64,000 bases of DNA, from positions 1 through 64,000 of the forward strand of contig MWCA01000014.1 in NCBI GenBank assembly GCA_002069785.1, written 5' to 3'. This document shows positions 55,127 to 63,860 of this stretch, piece by piece. Source of the stretch: Lentisphaerae bacterium ADurb.Bin242. GTDB taxonomy: Bacteria > Verrucomicrobiota > Lentisphaeria > Victivallales > UBA1829. Made by a program: the position numbers and the translations under genes. Position 1 is the first letter of the stretch; each line of letters opens with the position of its first letter. The notes beneath the pieces were generated by a model, which saw only the letters and a program-made list of their open reading frames with translations, was not told where the DNA came from and made no database searches.

Positions 55127-56884
55127 ATGAATCCAACCCTTGAATTTGCAAAGCAGGAAATGAAGCGGTATGGTGTCGAGGCCGAATTGGTCCGCGAGCC
55201 CGGACTGTTGTCATTTGAAATCAGAAACACCGGAGGGAAAAAAGAAATTGCCTATTCGTCCGAAGTCGAAGCCCTCTATGGAATCTACGATTTTGCCGAA
55301 CGGTTCTGCGGCTACACGTTTTTCGAACCCGGCCGGGATGTCTTTGACGCGGCTTCCATCGGCAGCATCCCGGAAGGAACAGCCGTTCCCCAGAGAAAAC
55401 CGCTGCTGAAACGCCGGGGACTGATTCAGGAGTTTCCGTTCAACGACGAAACTCCGGCCCTGTTCGACTGGATGGCCAAAAACAAACTCAACTATCTGCT
55501 CGTCTGGATGAAATATTACGACGATATTCCGGAAGAATTCAAGTGCGCGGCGGCTCTCCGAGGAATCACAATCGAAAGCGGCCATCATAATTTCAACTAT
55601 TGGATTCCGGGTGAAAAATATGGAAAAGAACATTCTGAATTTCTCGCCATGCTGGGCGGAAAGCGGATTACGCCCTCCGGTACCATGACCGAACTGCTTA
55701 TGAGTGAACAATTATGCACCAGCAATCCAGACCTTCGTGCCGAAATTGTGAAAAATATGCTTGAATATGCGGAAAAACATCCGGAACTCGAGACCTTGTC
55801 ACTGGTTCCGAACGATGGTTTCGGCTGGTGCGAATGCCCGGAATGCGCGAGATTGTGTCCTCCGGAAAACAAAGGTGACTTTTACAGCATATCGGAACAT
55901 GTTCCAAAGGCCGGAACCATCTACCATGATCTGGTACGGGATGTCGCGGCACGACTGCATCGGACTCGTCCGGACCTGAAACTGAGCTTTTGCGCCTACA
56001 TCAACTATTGCGCTCCTTCTCCCGGCTTCACGCTGGAACCCGGAGTCATGGTTCACATGGCCCCCTATTGGCGGTGCGTGAACCATACGATCGACGATCC
56101 GAAATGTCCCATCAACTCCGGATATGCGAATGACATCCGCGCCTGGTGCGCATGCAAGCACGGCGGGGATGTGAATATTTACGAATATTTCATGGGCGTA
56201 AATTTCTATCTGGGCCTCCCCATGATCCACTTTGAAGAAATGTTCCACGAACTTGCATGGTATTCGAAAACCGGAGTGGATGGCATTCTGACCCAGTTTC
56301 ACGTTCCCAATTGGACCGTTTACGGCATGAATTATCTGTTTATGGCGCGCGCCGCGCGCGGGGAGAAAATGACGGAAACGATTTCGCGGCTTTTCCGCCG
56401 TCTTTTCGGAACCGACGAAAAAGAGGCAGGAGAGTTCTATCATGCGCTCAAGCGCCTCCCGACGGAAGCGGGAAGCTGCCACATACCCTATCCGTATTCG
56501 CTTTTCAGCCGGACTGGAGTCGAATCGTATGAAAAACTTCACGTCATGGCACAAAAACTGTCCCGGAAAGCCCCGGAAAACCGTTTCAGACAGGAGCTGA
56601 CGACCTGGACCGATTATCTGTTGCATTTCAAAAAGCTCTTCGACGATTATCGAAGGGGGACGGTCTCGGAGAACCAGCTGTCTGTATTTCTCGAATGGAT
56701 TCATTCAAACCGCAATACCCGGATTTTCGTCCATGACCGTTTTGACTGGTTTTTCGATGAGTGGAAGCGGGCTGTTCGGAAACATTTGCCATGGCTTCAC
56801 TACAACATCGATTGGGAAGACGCATACATCCGCAAACATGAAAAACTTTGGAGGGAAACCGATTCAAGGAAAAACAATCCGTAA
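55127..56884 (+). CDS. DUF4838-type glycosidase-like protein, apparently cytoplasmic
   Basis: A 585-residue protein. The start at 55127 has AAGGAAA about ten bases upstream and gives no signal peptide. The N-terminal domain ('YSSEVEALYGIYDFAERFCGYTFFEPGRDVFD') is the GH67/DUF4838-type alpha/beta unit. 'LSLVPNDGFGWCECPECARLCPP' near 225-247 is the hallmark W-C-x-C-x-x-C segment of DUF4838 proteins, and 'GILTQFHVPNWTVYGMNYLFMARA' follows near 385. Characterised members (GH163) cleave the chitobiose core of complex N-glycans; other specificities are likely in this lineage. It follows the 906-residue protein by 23 bases in the LacI 3 operon. Confidence 0.82.
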   Translation: MNPTLEFAKQEMKRYGVEAELVREPGLLSFEIRNTGGKKEIAYSSEVEALYGIYDFAERFCGYTFFEPGRDVFDAASIGSIPEGTAVPQRKPLLKRRGLIQEFPFNDETPALFDWMAKNKLNYLLVWMKYYDDIPEEFKCAAALRGITIESGHHNFNYWIPGEKYGKEHSEFLAMLGGKRITPSGTMTELLMSEQLCTSNPDLRAEIVKNMLEYAEKHPELETLSLVPNDGFGWCECPECARLCPPENKGDFYSISEHVPKAGTIYHDLVRDVAARLHRTRPDLKLSFCAYINYCAPSPGFTLEPGVMVHMAPYWRCVNHTIDDPKCPINSGYANDIRAWCACKHGGDVNIYEYFMGVNFYLGLPMIHFEEMFHELAWYSKTGVDGILTQFHVPNWTVYGMNYLFMARAARGEKMTETISRLFRRLFGTDEKEAGEFYHALKRLPTEAGSCHIPYPYSLFSRTGVESYEKLHVMAQKLSRKAPENRFRQELTTWTDYLLHFKKLFDDYRRGTVSENQLSVFLEWIHSNRNTRIFVHDRFDWFFDEWKRAVRKHLPWLHYNIDWEDAYIRKHEKLWRETDSRKNNP

Positions 56885-57025
56885 CCGGTTGAAATCTGTC
56901 AGAGACCGGAATTGCATGGTTCCGGCTCCGCCTTCCAGAAGGTTGCGGGCGTACATTCCGGCATTCGTCCCGAAAACATTGGAATCGACGGAAAAATTTT
57001 CCCTTGAAACATCATTGACAATCAT
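56864..57025 (-). other. Short minus-strand open frame that reads like a real protein fragment
   Basis: Fifty-three residues beginning 'MIVNDVSRENFSVDSNVF' with the stretch 'GTNAGMYARNLLEGGAGTMQ' in the middle; codon choice looks natural. The frame stays open about ten codons before the ATG. It overlaps the last 21 bases of the plus-strand DUF4838 gene. I do not recognise the family; it may be the end of a decayed secreted protein gene. Confidence 0.35.
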
Positions 57026-57035
57026 AATCCGGTCG

Positions 57036-57100
57036 CAATAAATCGGGATTCCCGGTCATTTTCGATGATGACCCGCAAAAATTGGAGCGAAAGAGGCACA
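57036..57100. repeat. Repeat family A, copy 1
   Basis: This 65-base segment matches 60356-60420 at about 57 positions without gaps, both starting with CAATAAATCGG and ending with AAGAGGCACA. It lies in the leader of the DUF4838 gene at 57304. Confidence 0.8.
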
Positions 57101-57124
57101 CCGGAAGCGTTCTTTATAAAAAAG

Positions 57125-57213
57125 GAGCGAAATCAGAAGTGAATGACTGAATTTTTCAGTCAGAACAACAAGATAAATGGACCACGGTGATTCCTTCACG
57201 GATTCAGGGGAAC
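57125..57213. repeat. Repeat family B, copy 1, with palindrome
   Basis: About 89 bases matching 59341-59430 with a few one-base gaps. It contains GACTGAA-TTT-TTCAGTC, a perfect inverted repeat, and ends about 90 bases upstream of the gene at 57304. It is a likely shared regulatory or recombination element. Confidence 0.8.
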
Positions 57214-57303
57214 GGGAGGTGTCGATGGTAGAAAGCAAGGAAATTTTTCAAAAAATTTTTCGGATGAAGAACATAAAAAACTGTTACAAATGGAGAAAGA
57301 ACT

Positions 57304-59178
57304 ATGGCGAAAAGAATCTTGACGGTTCTGCTTATTTTGACAGGCGCAATCTCAATTTTATGCGCTGAAAAGCTGTTTCTGGCGAAAGACGGAAAAAGCG
57401 ATTATCAGATTGTGATTCCTGCAGAATTCAATGATAACAATGTTGAGCACTTCGTTGGCGTTGCGGCAAAATTTTTTCAGGACTGTGTAATGAAGTCAAC
57501 AGGGGCAAAATTGCCGATTGTCAGCGAGGATAAAATGAATAAAAATAGGCCTGGCATCTTTATCGGCAATACGGAGGAAGCAAAAAGGAACGGAATAGCC
57601 CTTGATGAATTTAAAGAATGGGAATATGTCATCAGAAGTTCAAGGAAAAACGTTATTCTTGCAGGCAAAGATTTTAAAGTTTTACCCGCCGCAAAATATT
57701 ATTGGCAATATTCCTTGGGAACAGTAAACGCCGTTATGGTTTTCCTCAAAAGTTACTGCGGAACCCGCTTCCTGGTGCCAGGGCCTAACGGTATAGTCGT
57801 AAAGGAAGACAGCTCTCTTTCCATACCGGAAAACATCGATCTGAGAGAAACGCCGCGCAATAAATATTGCATCGGACGTCCCCAGGAAATCTTCTATGAC
57901 ATTGCAAATAACTTTTTCCCTGCCGTTAATTACGGTACGTACGGAGGGCATTCGCACGATGTAGCGATTCCGGTGGATAAATATTTCAAGACTCATCCTG
58001 AATATTTTGTTCTGATAAAAGGAAAGCGCAACATACATGCGCAACATCCACAATATTGCATATCCAACCCTGAAGTCCGTGAGCTTATATATCAAGAGTT
58101 GCTTAGGAAACTTGACCAAGGATATGAATACGCTCAACTGGGTCAAAGCGATGGCTTTATAAAATGCGAATGCGATAAATGCGCCAAGCTTTACGGTGTT
58201 AAGGATTTTGGCGAAAAATTATGGATAATGCACAGGGACATGGCGCAACGCCTAATTAAAGATCGTCCTGGCAAAAAAGTTATGATACTGGCCTACGGCC
58301 CTACAAAAAATCCGCCTGAAACTTTCAGTGAATTCCCAGAAAACGTCATAATCGAACTTTGTAAATCTTCACCAGAAGATATTGCAAAATGGAAAGGCTA
58401 TAAAGTTCCCGGTGGCTTTACTGTTTATTTCTACAATTGGGGATATCATCAAAAAGAAGGCTTCACCCCGAAAGTTACGCCTGAATTTTGCAAAAAACAA
58501 CTTGAACTCTTCTATGAAAATAATATATGGGGAATTTATAGATGCGGCTTCGGGGAGCTTTTTGGGCTTGAAGGGCCGATTTATTATTCTTACGGAAAGC
58601 TTCTTGCCGATCCGTCTCTCGATTATGAGGAGCTTATAAACGAATATTGTGAGAGTGCTTTCGGTTCCGCCGCCGAACCAATGAATAAATTCTATAAACT
58701 TCTTTACAAAAGGCTGGAATTGAAAAAAGGAGACGAACAGACGATCGATTGGAATAACAGGAATTTGCTTGATGGCAAAATGCCTCAACTCAACGACAAC
58801 ATAAAAATCCTGACGATCCGCTATCCTCCGGAGGTTCTTGCGGAGCTTGAAACTTGTTTGAATGAAGCGGAAAAGAAGGTCAATTCAAGAGGAGAAAAAA
58901 TCAGATTTGAATTGGTCTTGAAGGAATTTAAGTATTTGAAAAAAACAGCAAGAGTGGCCGAACTTTTTGTTAAATACAGGAAGAATCCATCTCTAAAGCG
59001 GGAGCTTCTCGATGCCATCAAAGCAAGAGAAAAATATGTGGAATCAATCCCCGTGGCCCAAAATGGCAGGATTCTTGCATTTGAAGGAATTCCTTTGTTC
59101 GGACAAGTGGAAAAATCCATCCTTTTAATAGGGGGAGAAATGTATGGGGCTTCAGAAATTTTTGTGGGTAATTTCTGA
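57304..59178 (+). CDS. Secreted DUF4838-type glycosidase-like protein (AT-rich)
   Basis: A 624-residue protein with a signal peptide (MAKRILTVLLILTGAISILCA). The N-terminal alpha/beta domain ('AAKFFQDCVMKSTGAKLPIVSEDKMNKNRPGIFIGN') precedes the barrel, with 'AQLGQSDGFIKCECDKCAKLYG' near 280-301 as the DUF4838 Cys signature. A helical domain closes the protein. It ends soon after 'AFEGIPLFGQVEKSIL', and the last residues ('LIGGEMYGASEIFVGNF') may be a truncated tail. Codons are visibly richer in A/T (AAA, ATA, TTT) than in genes to the left, suggesting recent acquisition. GGAG lies eight bases before the ATG. Repeat families A and B lie in its leader. Confidence 0.83.
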   Translation: MAKRILTVLLILTGAISILCAEKLFLAKDGKSDYQIVIPAEFNDNNVEHFVGVAAKFFQDCVMKSTGAKLPIVSEDKMNKNRPGIFIGNTEEAKRNGIALDEFKEWEYVIRSSRKNVILAGKDFKVLPAAKYYWQYSLGTVNAVMVFLKSYCGTRFLVPGPNGIVVKEDSSLSIPENIDLRETPRNKYCIGRPQEIFYDIANNFFPAVNYGTYGGHSHDVAIPVDKYFKTHPEYFVLIKGKRNIHAQHPQYCISNPEVRELIYQELLRKLDQGYEYAQLGQSDGFIKCECDKCAKLYGVKDFGEKLWIMHRDMAQRLIKDRPGKKVMILAYGPTKNPPETFSEFPENVIIELCKSSPEDIAKWKGYKVPGGFTVYFYNWGYHQKEGFTPKVTPEFCKKQLELFYENNIWGIYRCGFGELFGLEGPIYYSYGKLLADPSLDYEELINEYCESAFGSAAEPMNKFYKLLYKRLELKKGDEQTIDWNNRNLLDGKMPQLNDNIKILTIRYPPEVLAELETCLNEAEKKVNSRGEKIRFELVLKEFKYLKKTARVAELFVKYRKNPSLKRELLDAIKAREKYVESIPVAQNGRILAFEGIPLFGQVEKSILLIGGEMYGASEIFVGNF

Positions 59179-59340
59179 GGTAAGCAAGTCCAAACAACGT
59201 GAGTAAAGGGGTGTGCCGATGAAATGATGTAACAGAGAGACGGATTTTATGGAATACAAGATATTGGCATGTTCAAACTTTGCCGATTGCACAGCCTCAA
59301 TTTCTCTCGTTATATTATTTTGCAGGCACCCCCGGGTAAA

Positions 59341-59430
59341 GAGCGAAAATCAGAAGTGAATAACTGAATTTTTCAGTCAAAACAAACAAGATGATGGGAT
59401 CACGGTGATTCCTTCACGGATTCGGGAGAA
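59341..59430. repeat. Repeat family B, copy 2
   Basis: The counterpart of 57125-57213, with the palindrome reduced to ACTGAA-TTT-TTCAGT and the same 20-base core around GGTGATTCCTTCACGG. It ends 20 bases before the pseudopilin 3 start. Confidence 0.8.
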
Positions 59431-59450
59431 TATGAAAAAAGGAGGCCGCC

Positions 59451-60299
59451 ATGCACGAAAGAAGAAAAAACAAAAGAACCCATGCTGATCTATGGAGACG
59501 AAGTTTTACATTAATAGAACTCCTCGTTGTGATTGCAATTATCGCGATTTTGGCGGGCATGCTTCTGCCGGCACTCAACAAGGCAAAGCAGCAAGCGTTT
59601 AAAATCCGATGCACAAGCAACTTCTCCCAGCTTGGCAAAGCGGTTTGCAACTACTCCGGCGATAACAACGACTATATATTGCCATATTACAACAGCATAA
59701 ATGCCGGCGGTTCCATCGGATATGTCAGCGGCTGCCGAGACTGGTTCAGCGGACGCCCATACGATGGACTTCTATCTCCGTATATCGGTGAGAATTCAAG
59801 AGCCGCTATCGGCGGATGGTATCGTGGAAACAACAATTCTTATCCTTTGACAGTCAGTGCCTATGCCTGCCCCGCAAGGGATGGAGAACGCAAGATAGCC
59901 GCAATGCCTCTTGCCTCTGATGCCAGGGTATACAGTATCGGACTCAATTCTTTTCTTTGCAACAGTGCGAAATATATCGTAAGGCTTAGCAGGCTACCGA
60001 AACCTTCACGAAGCATGCACATGGGAGAAAGCCGTTATAATCAGGTCTATTTGTCTTATTCCGGCACCTCAACTTATTATCCGGTCTATCCGCATGGAGG
60101 AGGTGATGCGGCGAAAGATGAGGCTGCTTTTGTCGCAACCGGCCCCGGAAGCGCTACCTTTCTTTTTTTCGATTTCCACGTGGAACAGGTTACGCGTAAC
60201 AAAGTCCCGAACAGTGTTTCCGGCGGAGTGGATGCATACAGTGAGAGTTTCTGGCTCTTTTATTCGTATGGAAGTACTGTCATCAGGGATACCTGGTAG
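59451..60299 (+). CDS. Pseudopilin-like protein, copy 3
   Basis: A 282-residue protein with a basic 18-residue leader and then '[20 protein letters not shown]', followed by '[24 protein letters not shown]'. The residue before the Phe is Ser. Near the C-terminus '[15 protein letters not shown]' takes the place of the usual DGH motif. GGAGG lies six bases before the ATG, and repeat B copy 2 lies directly upstream. Its neighbour on the left is a secreted DUF4838 enzyme and on the right a broken secreted GH20-like gene, so it repeats the pairing of pseudopilin and glycan enzyme. No LacI gene accompanies this copy. Confidence 0.87.
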   Translation: MHERRKNKRTHADLWRRSFTLIELLVVIAIIAILAGMLLPALNKAKQQAFKIRCTSNFSQLGKAVCNYSGDNNDYILPYYNSINAGGSIGYVSGCRDWFSGRPYDGLLSPYIGENSRAAIGGWYRGNNNSYPLTVSAYACPARDGERKIAAMPLASDARVYSIGLNSFLCNSAKYIVRLSRLPKPSRSMHMGESRYNQVYLSYSGTSTYYPVYPHGGGDAAKDEAAFVATGPGSATFLFFDFHVEQVTRNKVPNSVSGGVDAYSESFWLFYSYGSTVIRDTW

Positions 60300-60355
60300 A
60301 AAATGAGAAAACCATATTTTATAAAGGGGGGTCTTCCTAAAATGCAGTTGTTGTA

Positions 60356-60420
60356 CAATAAATCGGTATTTTCGGTCATTTTCGATGATGAATCACAAAA
60401 GTTGGAGCGCAAGAGGCACA
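60356..60420. repeat. Repeat family A, copy 2
   Basis: The counterpart of 57036-57100 (about 88 percent identical, no gaps). It lies 57 bases after the pseudopilin 3 stop. Confidence 0.8.
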
Positions 60421-60942
60421 GTCGTTTGGTGTTGTCTGGACATGGGAAGCGTTCTAAAATGCTGTGGGACAGCATCCGATACAATTCGCATGCGGGCAGC
60501 TCCGGAACAGGCATATTTACCGGGATTCGCTCCAGTATAACATCCCGCAAAAGAAAGGGAAAACCGGAAATGGGTATTCTCAGAAAACAGTCAAGTCAAG
60601 TTCAAACAGGGAGGCAAAAATGACAATTTCAAAGAATTATGGGACGGCAATGAAACAAAATTAAAAGTTAGACTTGAAAAGTCAGTAGAAGGTTCATTTT
60701 TACCTGACTGACCAAGGAATAGAGCTAATCAAAAATATTGGCTCGTATATCAAATCTAAACAGGATGATTTTGACGAAAGCGGCGGAAGACAGTTCTCCG
60801 CGGATCGGAAATGCCATCTTTGCAGGCAATGCGGTGAATGACACCATCTGCGGCGGCAATCTGGATCGTCAGGCAAAGAGGTTTTCCGGAAAACGGAAGT
60901 GTCCTTCGGAGTTTTTGTCCGGGTTATCAAAAGGAGAGAAAG
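60421..60942. other. Mosaic of short decayed coding-like stretches
   Basis: No intact gene. Two short frames read like protein: one near 60576-60709 ('FKELWDGNETKLKVRLEKSV') and one at 60689-60841 ('KVHFYLTDQGIELIKNIGSY', which resembles the end of a MarR/PadR-type regulator). Neither has a start codon. AAAAGGAG at the right end belongs to the next gene. Confidence 0.35.
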
Positions 60943-62678
60943 ATGAAAAAACTTTGGTTGAGCCTGTTGGCGATGCTGATCACCGGTTGCTGTCTTGCAG
61001 CAACAGAAACAGTCAAGGTTCCTGCGATCGAGACATGGAACATTGACAAAAAAGTTGAGTTCCTCAAACTGAAAGAAGGATGGTGGCTCAAGGACGGAAA
61101 ACTTGAGATCCCGGGCAAATATACTGCCAGTTACGGGGATAGCGTACTCATCACCATGCATCATACAGGAAAAGGTCAGTTAATAGTGCGTCTGAAGGAA
61201 TTCAATGCGGACGGCAAGCTGCTGGTGGCGTGGAACTATTGCACTTTCATCAATAAAACAGGCGAAGATCGCACCTATTCACCCACATATGACATCAACA
61301 ACAAAGAAACAAAATATTACACCCTGACTCTTGAAAGTTCGCAGAATCCGAACATTATGACAACCATCAGGAATGGAAGGGAGTTGAAACTGATGACAAA
61401 GGCTTTTTTTCCAATTGCACGAGTAGAAGTAAAGCTCCTCTGCAATGGCTTGAAGAAGCATGTTACTTTATTTTTAAGCATATTCCGAATATTGCAGGCG
61501 GTTTTCTTGTTACCAAGTCGGAAAATCCAACACATTGTTATTCACATGGAAATGGCGGAAAATGTCCTTTTTGTTTAAAGCGCAGTATTCCGGAAGTTAT
61601 CTCGGAAATTGTACGGGTTATGGAACGCGGTATCCATAATGCGGCTCCTCATGCAAAAGTTATTGTCTGGAATTGGGGGTGGAAACGTGAATGGGAGCAT
61701 GAGGCACTCGAACTGCTGCCGGACAATCTATATTTTATGTGTGTCAGCGAAAGTGGAAAAGCCATTGAGGTTTCCGGGATTAAAAGCGAAGTCGGAGAGT
61801 ATTCCATATCTCAAATGGGTCCGAGCACAAGAACAAGCGAACTGTGGAAACATGCAAAGGAACGCGGACTCAAAATTGTAGCCAAGATACAAATCAACAA
61901 TTCATGGGAAAGCCCTTTTGTTCCATATTTACCTGTTCCATATTTGATTAGAGAACATCTGGGAAATCTTCACCGGAATCAAGTGGATGGAATAATGTTA
62001 AGCTGGACACTGGGCGGGTATCCCGGTGGAAATCTTGAACTTCTCACACATACACCTGAAGAGATCGTCGAATATCGCTTTGGAAAAATGCTTGCGCCGG
62101 CAATATGTAAAGCTTTATACAAATTCAGCGAAGCGTTCAAATTATTTCCATTTCATGTTAAAGTACTATATTACGCACCATTGTCTTGTGGTCCCGGAAA
62201 TCTGCTTTGGTTGAATAAAACAGGATTTAGTGCAACCATGGTCGGATTTCCATATGATGACCTATCGCTGTGGCGAGGTATTTACTCGGATGATGTCATG
62301 GAGATGAGCTTTAAGCAGCTATCGGAAACATGGCAAGACGGTTTAGATTTGTTGGAGTTGGGTGAACCTGCTCTGACAGAATCGGCATTAGATGCCTTTG
62401 TGGACCTTAAAAATGTGGCGACAGCTGCGTATTGTCATTTCAGGAGCATCTATCTGCAGATAAGGTTTATTCGATTGCGCGGCAATACGAACAAATTGGA
62501 ACTGTTGCAGATACTGGATGAAGAAATTATTCTGGCGAAACGACTGCATGCTGTTGTTCTGCATGATTCAAGAATCGGTTTTGAAGCCAGTAATCACTAT
62601 TTTTATACGGTCAATGATTTGAAAGAGAAAGTTCTTAACTGCGAACACATCAAAAGCCAAATGTTCTGTTTAAAATAA
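60943..62678 (+). pseudogene. Secreted GH20-like glycosidase, broken by frameshift and internal deletion
   Basis: The first frame (60943-61578) has AAGGAG, a lipoprotein-like signal (MKKLWLSLLAMLITGCCLA) and a beta-sandwich domain up to about 61335 ('GKGQLIVRLKEFNADGKLLVAWNYCTF'); beyond that it is out-of-frame residue. A second frame, open from 61335 to 62678, continues as a barrel-type hydrolase: 'HYDNHQEWKGVETDDKGFFSN', 'CYSHGNGGKCPFCLKRS', 'AKVIVWNWGWKREWEHEALELLPDN' and 'GIMLSWTLGGYPGGNLELL', with no start codon or ribosome site at the join. A deletion plus frameshift near 61335 seems likely because the usual linker between the domains is missing. The barrel resembles a GH20-like family seen in this lineage. 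Confidence 0.72.
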
Positions 62679-62786
62679 TGAAAGCATTGCATGATGACAA
62701 CGAAAGTCGTATTCAAAATGCCAATGATATAATCGATTGGCGATTACTTGAGAATTTCAGAAGTTTTCGAAAAACAAGGAGAATCA

Positions 62787-63857
62787 ATGGAAAATGAAAC
62801 TATAAAGATCGGCTTGATCGGTGTGGGCCGGGCCGGATACGGAATGCACCTCCCGGAAGTTCTGGCGACCGACGGGAAATTCGACTTTGCCGCGGTTTGC
62901 GACATTGACCCCGCCCGGCGGGATGTATTTGAAAAACGCCTTGGGCATCCGGTCAAATTTTATTCCGACGTCTCGGCCCTGCTGCAAGATCCGGATGTGG
63001 AAATGGTATCGGTCGCCACGCCCAGCAATTTCCATACGCCTCATGCGATTGCGGCATTGAACGCGGGAAAATATGTGTTCATCGAAAAGCCGATCGCCAC
63101 CAGCTATGCCGAGGCTTTGAATCTGGCGAAAGTTGCCGGTCAATATCCAGGCAAACTGTTTTTGCGCCATAACCGCCGGTTTTCGGTGGAAATCAGTAAA
63201 TTCCGCGAAATCATTGATTCCGGCATTCTCGGTGAAATTTTTGAAATCCGGTTTCGCATTATGAATTATGACCGCCGGGCGGATTGGCAAGCCATCACCG
63301 AATGCGGCGGCGGACTGCTCAACAATTGGGGACCGCATCTGATTGAACACGCGTTATATTTTCTCGATGCGCCGGTAAAGCGAAGTTTTTCGCGATTGTG
63401 CAAAGTTGCCGCCGCCGGCAATGCGGAAGATCATTTCAATATTATTCTTGAAGGCACAAATTCACGTTTGATCGATATTGAAGTTTCCGGCGGTTGCGCA
63501 TTGAGTGAACCCATGTATAGTTTTTATGGAAGCCGGGGAGCTTGTTCCTGTAACGACCGTCGGACTATCCACCTGAAATACCTTGATCCCGGACAGCCTC
63601 TGGCGCCGCTTACCGCGGTTGCGGACACGCCGCCGCTCGACGCCAGTTTTGGTCAGTCCGAAAAATTGCGCTGGATCGAGAAAGAGGTCATTGCCGAACG
63701 TCCGGCGGGCAATGGTTGCGCCATTTGGCAATGTTTGTATGATTCAATCCGTTTTGGAAAAGCGTATCCAATCACAATTGAACAAGGGTTGGAAGTCGTC
63801 AAAATCATTGACACGGCCAAGCGAGGCACTCAATTTGAACAAACCTTCAAGAGGTAA
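62787..63857 (+). CDS. Gfo/Idh/MocA-family oxidoreductase
   Basis: A 356-residue NAD(P)-dependent enzyme. The Rossmann motif 'KIGLIGVGRAGYGMHLPEVL' begins at residue 6, 'YVFIEKPIATSYAEALNLAK' has the conserved Glu-Lys-Pro, and 'GGGLLNNWGPHLIEHALYFLDA' has the His near the active site. AAGGAG lies five bases before the ATG. Members oxidise or isomerise sugars and inositols. It is followed at once by a TIM-barrel isomerase-like gene, a common pair for intracellular processing of unusual sugars, which fits the glycan-degrading neighbourhood. GC content returns to the level of the left part. Confidence 0.9.
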   Translation: MENETIKIGLIGVGRAGYGMHLPEVLATDGKFDFAAVCDIDPARRDVFEKRLGHPVKFYSDVSALLQDPDVEMVSVATPSNFHTPHAIAALNAGKYVFIEKPIATSYAEALNLAKVAGQYPGKLFLRHNRRFSVEISKFREIIDSGILGEIFEIRFRIMNYDRRADWQAITECGGGLLNNWGPHLIEHALYFLDAPVKRSFSRLCKVAAAGNAEDHFNIILEGTNSRLIDIEVSGGCALSEPMYSFYGSRGACSCNDRRTIHLKYLDPGQPLAPLTAVADTPPLDASFGQSEKLRWIEKEVIAERPAGNGCAIWQCLYDSIRFGKAYPITIEQGLEVVKIIDTAKRGTQFEQTFKR

Positions 63858-63860
63858 TGA

